Of a stretch of 14,568 nucleotides of DNA, positions 1 to 7,318 are shown one piece after another. Made by a program: the position numbers and the translations under genes. Where the stretch lies: the NCBI GenBank assembly GCA_903835325.1, contig CAILMU010000145.1, positions 1-14,568 on the forward strand, read 5' to 3'. This DNA is from an uncultured Microcaldota archaeon. GTDB taxonomy: Archaea > Micrarchaeota > Micrarchaeia > Anstonellales > Bilamarchaeaceae. The first letter of the stretch is position 1, and each line of letters begins with the position of its first letter. The notes under the pieces were generated by a model, which worked only from the letters and a program-made list of their open reading frames with translations, had not been told where the DNA came from and made no database searches.

Positions 1-312
1 GCCGAGCAAGCGGGCGGCCTTCGCCCCGGCAGCGTGATCGAACTGAGCAGCGGCCTGGACGACAGCGTGGACATCTTCGCCGGCGGATTCATGTTCAAGG
101 CAGAGGAGGCATACATGATAAAGGACGGGGAGAAAGCCAGTCTCATGCACGATGTCACTATCAGCGGGAATATCCTCCAGACCATGATGGATGTCGAATG
201 CGTTGGCAAGGACTGGGGAGGGAGCCCCGGGATGTGCGGCAAGGGCGGGCAGAGCGTGCCGGTCAGCGATGGCGGACCGCATATCAGGATAAGGAACGTC
301 GCGATAGGTTAG
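1..312 (+). CDS. tldD: TldD-family metalloprotease, C-terminal fragment
   Basis: This is the last ~103 residues of a protein whose 5' end lies outside the window; the frame is open from base 1 to the TAG at 310-312. The translation ends MCGKGGQSVPVSDGG, then PHIRIRNVAIG. This matches the conserved C-terminal barrel of the TldD/PmbA (TldE) family, where a CGK-GQ-VPV-GGP stretch precedes the terminal beta strand. It also has the family pattern of a GGFMF segment followed by KDGEK and VTISGNIL. TldD pairs with TldE as a cytosolic zinc metallopeptidase that degrades unfolded or modified peptides. The HExxxH zinc site lies upstream and is not visible, so activity cannot be judged. The CGKxGQ form favours TldD over TldE. 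A GTG at 34 is an internal codon, not the start. Confidence 0.9.
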   Translation, partial: AEQAGGLRPGSVIELSSGLDDSVDIFAGGFMFKAEEAYMIKDGEKASLMHDVTISGNILQTMMDVECVGKDWGGSPGMCGKGGQSVPVSDGGPHIRIRNVAIG

Positions 313-347
313 AACAGGGAGGTCTATCGATTGAAGAAATCGAAAAA

Positions 348-1295
348 TCATCTTGCAATATCCACGCTTATTTTAGCATCGATAAATCCGTCCTTGCTCA
401 CTGTCAATTCCTGGATCCTCAAGGTTGAAATCTCCGGCCTATTGTGCCACCAGTAGCGATTACTATTAGGAGTGAACGGGTTGTATAAGGAACGGTTCAC
501 TGCGTTTTTTTCAAGGACTAGCTTCTTTCCATCGAATTCCCCGCCTTTTGCCTCAAGGACAAACCCATCGCGTAGTACAGCCACTACTGAAAAATCCACA
601 GTCACCGGACTTCCTTCATCGAAAGATCCTTTTGCCAGATAAAGAACATCGGCAAATGCTTTGTTTAACGCGTGCTTTCGAATCATTTGTAGGGTCGTGG
701 AGCTTGCGTTGATCCCTAATTCGTCAATTTTGCTTCGATCCGTAGCGACTTTGGTGCTTGAAACGAATTTCGCGCAGGCAAGGTCATCCACAACATTTCG
801 GGGGATCCGGACATCCTGGAATGTCAGATCCAACGAGTATGGGCTGGTATCGTTCGGTGAATAAAGGATCTTTACATCTGCGCTAACAAAACTTTCGCTC
901 GTGACCTTCACTTTTGCGTTATAGATGAAACCATTGGTCCAAAGCCGATATTCGCCACCGGGGCTGATGCTCATCTTTTCGCCTGCATCCAGATTATCGC
1001 AGACTGGACGGCCAAGATCAAACGGATGGCGTGGGAAAACGGTGATGCTTTCGGAACTCGAAAAGATTCGGCTCGGTTCTCTGACCATTTCAGATGTTCC
1101 AGGGGGCATATCATGATGGAAGGTTCCTGATTTTTTACCCGAATCCACCTGGGTTTCTTCTTTTCCCGAGCTTCGGCACGACAGGCCGCTCGATAACACT
1201 GCGCCAGAGAGAATGATGCCCAGGGCGCGGTTAATGAACGGATTCTGCTGCTTCGTATAAGATGTAGGATTTCTCAATATTCCACCCAAAATCAT
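348..1295 (-). CDS. orphan exported protein, probable lipoprotein
   Basis: A 315-residue protein of unknown function. The ATG at 1295 is chosen because the frame upstream (to 1529) runs into the divergent TctA gene and encodes low-complexity basic sequence, whereas an AT-rich block sits just upstream of 1295. The N-terminus has a basic stretch, then a hydrophobic segment (about residues 24-38, ALGIILSGAVLSSG) ending at Cys40 in GLSC. That is an imperfect lipobox, so a lipid anchor is likely but not certain. The mature part is Ser/Lys-rich, then probably beta-rich (YNAKVKVTSESFVSADVKI; VTVDFSVVAVLRDGFVLEAKGG), with a YWWHNRP cluster near residue 285. I recognise no domain. Base composition is lower in GC than in the neighbours (about 40-45% in hand-counted lines), hinting at acquisition or fast evolution. 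It converges on tldD with a 35-bp gap. Confidence 0.72.
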   Translation of the reverse strand: MILGGILRNPTSYTKQQNPFINRALGIILSGAVLSSGLSCRSSGKEETQVDSGKKSGTFHHDMPPGTSEMVREPSRIFSSSESITVFPRHPFDLGRPVCDNLDAGEKMSISPGGEYRLWTNGFIYNAKVKVTSESFVSADVKILYSPNDTSPYSLDLTFQDVRIPRNVVDDLACAKFVSSTKVATDRSKIDELGINASSTTLQMIRKHALNKAFADVLYLAKGSFDEGSPVTVDFSVVAVLRDGFVLEAKGGEFDGKKLVLEKNAVNRSLYNPFTPNSNRYWWHNRPEISTLRIQELTVSKDGFIDAKISVDIAR

Positions 1296-1301
1296 TTTGT
1301 T

Positions 1302-1318
1302 ATGATAAATTAATAATA
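1302..1318 (-). promoter_or_regulatory. AT-rich putative TATA region for the orphan lipoprotein
   Basis: On the minus strand this reads as an unbroken A/T block containing TATTATTAATTTATC. It lies roughly 8-23 bp upstream of the ATG at 1295, near the position expected for a short-leader or leaderless archaeal promoter. The 125-bp gap 1296-1420 between the two divergent genes contains no other gene. On the plus strand the TTTTTATTTT at 1381-1390 is the only TATA-like candidate for the TctA gene. Confidence 0.35.
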
Positions 1319-1420
1319 CTGTTGGAATTTGAATCGAAACAGGGATGACCAGGAGAACATAGAAAAACTCATTATCTAGTTTTTTATTTTCGAGCGAATG
1401 TTTTCTTTTCGGGGATATTT

Positions 1421-2584
1421 TTGGAGATTGGAGACGCAGCCGCATTCTTGTCGGGCTGGGTTCTGGGCGCGCTCGGAGGCCTTGTCCCGGGGCTTCATTC
1501 GAACACCATAATCTCGGCTCTTTCTTCATCAGGGTTCGATGACCAGGCCATCTCCATGATGATAATCGCGCTCCTTCCTGCGCACATGGCCCTCTCGTAT
1601 ATACCGTCTATTTTCTTCGGAGTTCCTGACCCGTCCGCTGTGATGGTGATGCTTCCGGGGCAGAGGATGGTGCGTGAAGGCCAGGGTCTGCTGGCATTGA
1701 AAGCCGCGCTGGCTTCCTGCCTGCTCGCGACGCTTTCCTGTGTGATGCTCTTCCCGCTCACGCTGGGCATCTATCCGATAGTTTATCCTATTCTCAGGCC
1801 GCATATGGGTTACTTCCTGCTAGGGTTTTCGCTGATATTTTTGATGAGGAGCAGGAATCCACTGATGTCCGGATTGGTTTTCGGGATTGCAGGTATACTT
1901 GGGCAGTATTCCCTGAATTCCGGCGTCCCTGACCCGTTCCTGCCCCTATTCTGCGGGCTTTTCGCGATATCCGCGATAGCTAGCTACAAACCGGGCGCGA
2001 TACCGGACCAGAAGGATCTTCCGTTGGATATCGGGATAATCGCATTCATCGCCATCGGCATCCTGCTCGGGATGTTCGCCGACTTGATTCCCGGAGTGGG
2101 TTCTCCTTCTCAGGTCGCGACTTTCGCCACAATGATTTTCCCGCTCGAGACGATAGGCTACATCGCGACCGTGTGCTCGATATCAGTCAGCCAGGCGATA
2201 TTCTCGCTCTCGACTTCGGCATCGATAGGCAAATCCAGGATAGGCGGGACAGCGATGCTTTCAGGGCATATGGTAATCGGAGATAATCTCCTCATTCTCC
2301 TCGCTTTGTTCATGGTGGGCATGGCTTTGGCGGCCATGATTGTGTATCTCATCCGGAAGAAGGTGGCGAAACTAGCAGGATTGGATTTCTCGAAGATGAA
2401 CCTCGTCCTCGCCGCTTACCTTTTCTGCCTCACGGCATTCATCGATGGGACAGGCGGGATATTGATACTGGCATTGGCATCGGTCCTCGGTTGGGCCACG
2501 ATAAAACTCGGGGTGGAAAGGACGAACCTCATGGGCGCGATAATAGTGCCGACGCTTCTCCTGCTATTCGCGATTTTCCCGTGA
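1421..2584 (+). CDS. TctA-like polytopic membrane transporter protein (archaeal branch)
   Basis: A 387-residue, strongly hydrophobic protein of about 9-11 membrane segments. It resembles the large permease subunit of tripartite tricarboxylate transporters (TctA, DUF112) in its archaeal form. Two half-molecule signatures are visible: LVPGLHSN at residues 21-28 and LIPGVGSPSQ at 222-231, the inverted-repeat Pro-Gly loops of the family. GVPDPSAVMVMLPGQRMVREG (from residue 67) and LGVERTNLMGAIIVP near the end are also typical of archaeal members. Bacterial TctA needs a small subunit TctB and a periplasmic binding protein TctC; neither is here, so the substrate is unknown. The start is a TTG, as no ATG or GTG lies between it and the in-frame stop at 1346; no clear SD is seen. 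The stop lies 1 bp from the stop of the convergent gene. Confidence 0.88.
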   Translation: MEIGDAAAFLSGWVLGALGGLVPGLHSNTIISALSSSGFDDQAISMMIIALLPAHMALSYIPSIFFGVPDPSAVMVMLPGQRMVREGQGLLALKAALASCLLATLSCVMLFPLTLGIYPIVYPILRPHMGYFLLGFSLIFLMRSRNPLMSGLVFGIAGILGQYSLNSGVPDPFLPLFCGLFAISAIASYKPGAIPDQKDLPLDIGIIAFIAIGILLGMFADLIPGVGSPSQVATFATMIFPLETIGYIATVCSISVSQAIFSLSTSASIGKSRIGGTAMLSGHMVIGDNLLILLALFMVGMALAAMIVYLIRKKVAKLAGLDFSKMNLVLAAYLFCLTAFIDGTGGILILALASVLGWATIKLGVERTNLMGAIIVPTLLLLFAIFP

Positions 2585-2585
2585 C

Positions 2586-3983
2586 TTATACGGGGTTCAG
2601 TGCCCTTGGGATAATCGTCTGTGCAAGGAACTTCATATCAGTCGCATTTGTAAGATAAGGGTTCTTTCCTATATCCGGGTTCTGGAATCCGTCGTTGAAA
2701 CGCGTATCCAGGTGTGCCGGCCTCCCGAATGGCTCGTAATATTTCCTGAAAAAGCCGGGGAAGGCCCGTATTACATTATGCTCGAAGCTTCCCAGCTGGG
2801 CATACATCTCGCGGTCCATGAATGACGATCGGTAGGTATTGTATGATTTCCCAGGATCCTCCTGCGCGTATTTGTCCAGGTAGCTCGCCCCGGCGAATCC
2901 CAAAAATGAATCGGAATACGAGCCGAGCAGCTGCAGAAGCGAGACGACGGCTATCTCCATCAGCGGGTCATAATACGGAGGAGAGCCGGTATTGTAGTAG
3001 TACATCAGCCCCTGCTGGACAGCAGAGCGCATGGAATAATCCTTCAGGCCGTCTTCGCTCAAAGCATCGCGGATATCGCCGTTCTTCCAGGCGTCCGCAA
3101 GCTTCTGGTCATCGGCCTGGCCAGTTGAACCTGAATCCCAGACCATGGATATCGTGGATACGAAATCAGCATGCTCTGAATCAGATATCGCATTCCGCTG
3201 GCGCGCATGCAGCATCTCTTCGCTTAAAGCCGTCGACATCGGATTCGGGGAATCCAGAAGGAAAGCGAGCTCATCGGCAGACAGCCCCTGATATGAATCC
3301 GTTGATGGGATGAAATCTCCCTTGTTGTTCAAGGTCAGGATATCCCGGACGACGCAAGGGGTGTCCACGCCGCTCGGACTGCAGTCGGACCGGACCGAGC
3401 CCTGGTCGTCTGCTATCTGGGCTCCTGCATCCTGGCCGATATTATGCCCGAATTCACCGTTAGGCCAGAACGACTTGTCGGTCATGAACATCATGACGAA
3501 ATTCTCGAGCATGGTTTGGGATCCGGGGGCCGAGAAATCGAAAATCGTCGACAGGAAACCGCAGAGGACGCGGGAAAGACGTGTCTCGCGGTCGATGACG
3601 TCTTGGGGGATCGAGCCGATGCTGTCGTAAAAGAAATTCAGCCCTATCTTCCCGAGCTGGCCTTTGGTCTGGAATCCTACGTAAACAGGATCGGCATTCA
3701 GTAAGGAGCCGTTAGGGGCAAGAGAATAACCTGGGAGCCATAAGGGGCGGTTCGGTGTCGGCGAGGTATTGCCTACGCACGATGATAATCCGAATGCCGA
3801 GCATATGGAGAGCGCGCCGCCGAGGAACGCGCGCCGGCCGAGAATATTTGCGGACTCATGATTTTGGCGTCCTTTTGATATGGGTTCGCTCAACTCATCG
3901 CCAGGCATCCAGATCCGGGATCCGCCAGGCCTCTGGCTCGGGGCCGGGGGTGCGAGGAGTTTTTGCGCTTGAAGCTTACTCAT
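2586..3983 (-). CDS. Tat-exported putative lipoprotein of unknown function
   Basis: A 465-residue protein. Its N-terminus carries a twin-arginine signal, GRRAFLGG at residues 49-56, then a moderately hydrophobic stretch and a good lipobox LSSC with the lipidation Cys at residue 69. This predicts export in folded form and anchoring outside the membrane. The n-region before RR is long (~48 residues); Met26 (MPGDE) is an alternative start. The ATG at 3983 is preferred because TATAAATA lies centred ~26 bp upstream, ideal for a leaderless mRNA. The mature part is acidic and aromatic-rich, with GEFGHNIGQDAG near residue 175, a Cys pair in SDCSPSGVDTPC, EEMLHARQRN near 255 and YYYNTGSPPYYDP near 325. 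The Tat route suggests a cofactor or a fast-folding domain, but I recognise no family. carB ends 40 bp upstream on the same strand. Confidence 0.85.
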   Translation of the reverse strand: MSKLQAQKLLAPPAPSQRPGGSRIWMPGDELSEPISKGRQNHESANILGRRAFLGGALSICSAFGLSSCVGNTSPTPNRPLWLPGYSLAPNGSLLNADPVYVGFQTKGQLGKIGLNFFYDSIGSIPQDVIDRETRLSRVLCGFLSTIFDFSAPGSQTMLENFVMMFMTDKSFWPNGEFGHNIGQDAGAQIADDQGSVRSDCSPSGVDTPCVVRDILTLNNKGDFIPSTDSYQGLSADELAFLLDSPNPMSTALSEEMLHARQRNAISDSEHADFVSTISMVWDSGSTGQADDQKLADAWKNGDIRDALSEDGLKDYSMRSAVQQGLMYYYNTGSPPYYDPLMEIAVVSLLQLLGSYSDSFLGFAGASYLDKYAQEDPGKSYNTYRSSFMDREMYAQLGSFEHNVIRAFPGFFRKYYEPFGRPAHLDTRFNDGFQNPDIGKNPYLTNATDMKFLAQTIIPRALNPV

Positions 3984-4005
3984 ATCATTACAATATGTAT
4001 CACAA

Positions 4006-4013
4006 TATTTATA
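4006..4013 (-). promoter_or_regulatory. TATA box for the Tat lipoprotein gene (leaderless)
   Basis: On the minus strand this reads TATAAATA, centred about 26 bp from the A of the ATG at 3983. That is the archaeal TBP spacing when transcription starts at the start codon. It lies in the 39-bp gap after the carB stop codon, so the lipoprotein gene can be expressed independently of the car operon. Between the box and the start lie two near-identical 10-mers, ATATTGTGAT and ATATTGTAAT, starting 12 bp apart. Confidence 0.75.
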
Positions 4014-4022
4014 TTCCGGTCG

Positions 4023-7000
4023 TTAGTATTCGTCGAATGCTTTTATCTCGAGCGGGTGCTTTTTCTGCTCCTCAAGCGCCTTCAGGAGCTCATATGCCGT
4101 GTTCAGGTTGGTGATGCACGGTATGTTCATCTGGATGCTCGCGCGCCGGATGCGGAATCCGTCCGTGTTCGCCTTCCCGCCTTTTGTCGGCGTGTTTATC
4201 ACCAATGTCACAGTCCCGGAATTGATGAGCTCCAATGGGTCAGGGCTGCCAGCGCCGATTTTCGCGACCGGAATGGCGTTTTCTATCGAACCGACCGTCC
4301 CCATCGTCCCATAGACGCTGAAACCGAGCTTCTTCAGCAATTCCGCTATCTTCGGGGCTTTGCTTTTGTCCTCGTCCCTGAGGCTCAGGAACGCAGCGCC
4401 GGGCCGTATCTTGATTCCCGCTGCCAGGAGCGCCTTGTAATAAGCTGTCTCGAAATCCTTCCCCAGTCCCATCGTCTCCCCTGTGCTGCGCATCTCCGGG
4501 CCGAGGGCGATATCCGTGCCGATGAGTTTCAGGAACGGGAACACGACGCTTTTCACGGCGTATCGCGATTCGGATGCTTTGTGCTTCTTTTCGAGCGACC
4601 CGGCATCGATCTTCTCGCCCACCATCGCCCTTGTCGCGAGTTTTATCATCGGAATCCCAATAGCTTTGCTCACGAAAGGCATGGTCCTGCTCGCCCTGGG
4701 GTTTGTCTCGAGGATATAGACTTCGCTCTCTTTCACGACGTATTGGATATTGACGCAGCCCACGATACCGAGCGCTTTGCAGAGATCGTTCGTGTGTTTC
4801 GTGAGAGTCGCCTTGTCAATTTCTGTGAGGCGCATGCTCGGAAGCACGATATTGGCATCGCCAGAATGGATTCCAGCCGGCTCGATATGCTCCATGATGC
4901 CGCCGATGAAGATATTCTCGCCGTCGCTGACAGCGTCTATCTCGCACTCTATCGCGTTGTCCAGGTATTTGTCGATGAGGACCGGCCTTTTCTGGCTCAC
5001 ATCGACCGCTTCCTGGATATAGCGGCGCAGCTCCTCATCGGAATATACTATCTCCATGCCTCGCCCGGCAATCACATAGCTCGGGCGGACCACTATAGGA
5101 TATCCGATTTTGTTGGCTGCTATCAACGCCTCCTCTTCGCTCCTTGCCGTCTCGTTCCTCGGCTGTTTTATCCCGAGCTTCATGGCAAGGGCGCGGAAGC
5201 GCTCGCGGTCCTCGGCGATATCTATCCCGTCCATCTTTGTTCCGAGGATATTGATTTTAGCCTCATGGAGGCGCTCGGCGAGATTTATACTGGTCTGGCC
5301 CCCGAGCTGGACGATGACTCCTTCAGGGGATTCGTTCTCTATGACGTTCAAAACATCCTCGAAAGTCAATGGTTCGAAATACAGGCGATCGGAGGAATCG
5401 AAATCAGTGCTCACGGTCTCGGGGTTGTTGTTTATCATGATGCTCCTGATACTCATCTCGCGCAGGGCGAATGCCGCGTGCGAGCAGCAGTAATCGAATT
5501 CTATCCCTTGGCCTATCCTGATGGGGCCGGAGCCGATAATTACGACCTTCCTGGAGTTCGCTCCGGTTACGGATGCGGAACCAGGTGTGGCTTCGGCTTC
5601 GTTCTCCTGTTCATATGTGGAATAGTAATACGGGGTTATCGCTTCGAATTCGCCTGCGCATGAATCGACTATCTTGTAAGTGGGAAGGATGCCGAAGGAC
5701 TTGCGAAGAGCCCGTATTCCGAGCTCCGAATCTTTGGATTTTGTTATCGTAGCGATCTGCGCATCCGAGAATCCAGCGCGCTTTGCTTCGAGCATCAACT
5801 CTTTATCGATTCTCTTTTCGCTTGCGAGCCTCTTCTCGATTTCGATGATATTGTGGATGCGCGCGAGGAACCATGGGTTGATTTTCGTTATCCTGTTGAG
5901 GTCCTCTATCGTCCTTCCCTTCCTGAACGCTTCGAGCAGGGCATAGATGCGCAAATCGGTCGGGGGGAAGAGATGCTCGTCAGGAACGATATCCTTCGGC
6001 ACCTTTATCTCCAGGCTCCGGAGCGCCTTGTTCAAGGCCTCCTCGAAAGTCCGGCCTATCGCCATCACTTCTCCGGTGCTCTTCATCTGCGTGCCGATGG
6101 TCCTTGGCGTCTTCGGGAATTTGTCGAAGGGCCAGCGCGGGATTTTTATGATGACATAATCCAGGGCCGGCTCGAATGCTGCGGAAGTCCCGGTTATAGC
6201 GTTCTTGATTTCGTCCAGCCTGTAGCCTAATGCGATTTTCGTCGCGACGCGGGCTATCGGGTAGCCTGTCGCTTTGGAAGCTAGAGCGGATGACCGTGAC
6301 AAGCGGGGATTGACCTCGATAACCACGAATTCGCCGGTCTCCTGGTTCATCGCCAGCTGGACATTGCAACTTCCTTTGATGCCGATTGCGTCCACTATTT
6401 TCAATGAAGCGTCCCTCAGCACTTGGTGGTCCCGGTCGCTCAATGTCTGCGAAGGCGCGACAACGATGCTCTCGCCGGTGTGCACGCCCATCGGATCGAT
6501 GTTCTCCATGTTGCATATGATTTCGCTGTTTCCTATCGGGTCGCGGACGACCTCGTATTCGAATTCGCCCCAGCCGATGATGCTTTTCTCGACAAGCGTC
6601 TCGCCTGTCGCGCTCATGCGCAGGGCAAGCTCGATGATGCGTTTGAGCTCCTCTTCGTCGTACGCCGTCCCGCCTCCTGTCCCTCCGAGAGTGAAGGAAG
6701 GGCGGATGATAAGGGGATAGCCGTTGGAGTCAGCGAACTTCTTGGCTGAAATGAAATCCTTGACTATCCTTCCCGGCAGGATGGGTATCCCTATCTTCTC
6801 CATCAGCCTGTTGAAGCTCTCGCGCGATTCGGCGAGCTCGATGGATTTGGCATCGGTCCCCAGGAACCGGATACCGTGCTTCGACAGCGCGCCGCTCTCA
6901 TGCAGTCCGATCGACAGATTGAGCCCGGTCTGGCCGCCGACTGTCCCGAGAAGCGCGTCCGGCTTCTCTTTCTCGATTATCTTCTCCAGAACTTCCAGGG

Positions 7001-7199
7001 TCAGCGGTTCGATATAGATGCGGTCGGCGATATCCTTGTCGGTCTGGATGGTTGCCGGGTTCGAATTGACCAGGACTACGATGATGCCTTCCTCGCGCAG
7101 CGCCCGGCATGCCTGCGTCCCTGAGTAGTCGAATTCGGCCGACTGCCCGATGACAATCGGCCCGCTGCCTATCACTAGGACTTTTTTAGGTCTCTCCAT
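4023..7199 (-). CDS. carB: carbamoyl-phosphate synthase large subunit
   Basis: CarB makes carbamoyl phosphate from bicarbonate, ammonia (channelled from CarA) and two ATP, for arginine and pyrimidine synthesis. The full single-chain layout is present: a first ATP-grasp half starting at VLVIGSGPIVIGQSAEFDYSG, a linker and oligomerisation region, a second half starting GSGPIRIGQGIEFDYCCSHA about 545 residues later, and a C-terminal methylglyoxal-synthase-like regulatory domain (YGTMGTVGSIENAIPV onwards). Each half has its ATP-grasp signatures (VIEVNPRLSRSSALASKATGY; ILETNPRASRTMPFVSKAIG). Unlike some methanogens, the gene is not split. The ATG at 7199 gives MERPKKVLVIGSGP, the usual family N-terminus. 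An in-frame ATG at 7220 and GTG at 7253 would add 7 or 18 residues made of a repeated AGRxxxx heptad. None of the three has a convincing SD. Upstream is the metal-binding gene, then carA. Confidence 0.97.
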   Translation of the reverse strand: MERPKKVLVIGSGPIVIGQSAEFDYSGTQACRALREEGIIVVLVNSNPATIQTDKDIADRIYIEPLTLEVLEKIIEKEKPDALLGTVGGQTGLNLSIGLHESGALSKHGIRFLGTDAKSIELAESRESFNRLMEKIGIPILPGRIVKDFISAKKFADSNGYPLIIRPSFTLGGTGGGTAYDEEELKRIIELALRMSATGETLVEKSIIGWGEFEYEVVRDPIGNSEIICNMENIDPMGVHTGESIVVAPSQTLSDRDHQVLRDASLKIVDAIGIKGSCNVQLAMNQETGEFVVIEVNPRLSRSSALASKATGYPIARVATKIALGYRLDEIKNAITGTSAAFEPALDYVIIKIPRWPFDKFPKTPRTIGTQMKSTGEVMAIGRTFEEALNKALRSLEIKVPKDIVPDEHLFPPTDLRIYALLEAFRKGRTIEDLNRITKINPWFLARIHNIIEIEKRLASEKRIDKELMLEAKRAGFSDAQIATITKSKDSELGIRALRKSFGILPTYKIVDSCAGEFEAITPYYYSTYEQENEAEATPGSASVTGANSRKVVIIGSGPIRIGQGIEFDYCCSHAAFALREMSIRSIMINNNPETVSTDFDSSDRLYFEPLTFEDVLNVIENESPEGVIVQLGGQTSINLAERLHEAKINILGTKMDGIDIAEDRERFRALAMKLGIKQPRNETARSEEEALIAANKIGYPIVVRPSYVIAGRGMEIVYSDEELRRYIQEAVDVSQKRPVLIDKYLDNAIECEIDAVSDGENIFIGGIMEHIEPAGIHSGDANIVLPSMRLTEIDKATLTKHTNDLCKALGIVGCVNIQYVVKESEVYILETNPRASRTMPFVSKAIGIPMIKLATRAMVGEKIDAGSLEKKHKASESRYAVKSVVFPFLKLIGTDIALGPEMRSTGETMGLGKDFETAYYKALLAAGIKIRPGAAFLSLRDEDKSKAPKIAELLKKLGFSVYGTMGTVGSIENAIPVAKIGAGSPDPLELINSGTVTLVINTPTKGGKANTDGFRIRRASIQMNIPCITNLNTAYELLKALEEQKKHPLEIKAFDEY

Positions 7200-7250
7200 T
7201 CTACCCGCTGCTCCGTCCATCCTACCCGCCAATTCGTTTATTCTACCGGC
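7188..7250 (-). repeat. three 21-bp tandem units at the carB 5' end
   Basis: On the minus strand three consecutive 21-bp units begin GCCGGTAGAAT, GCGGGTAGGAT and GCGGGTAGAAT (7250-7230, 7229-7209, 7208-7188). In the carB frame they encode AGRINEL, AGRMDGA and AGRMERP. The left parts are nearly identical and the right parts diverge. They create the three candidate carB starts. Whether they are translated or form part of the mRNA leader is undecided. Confidence 0.7.
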
Positions 7251-7318
7251 CACTCCGGACGAACCGCAAGCGCACGAACCATGATTTGTTTTTTCAGGAG
7301 CGTTTTCGCGCGCTTTCC

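Noticed and set aside
328..347. CGATT-AATCG hairpin followed by AAAAA as a terminator of tldD
   Set aside because: The run after the stem is A on the plus strand, so it is not a U-tract; on the minus strand the T-run precedes the stem.
1296..1529. N-terminal extension of the orphan lipoprotein by 78 residues
   Set aside because: It would overlap the divergent TctA-like gene and bury the signal peptide inside the protein; the promoter-like AT block fits a start at 1295.
2586..3983. Tat lipoprotein as the TctC binding protein of the adjacent TctA-like permease
   Set aside because: It lacks features of the TctC fold that I can recognise, is on the opposite strand, and has its own promoter.
3963..5663. 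A long plus-strand open frame of 566 codons opposite carB
   Set aside because: It lies antisense to the 3' half of carB, which has unmistakable conserved motifs, and its product is low in recognisable structure. Long antisense frames are expected opposite GC-rich coding sequence.
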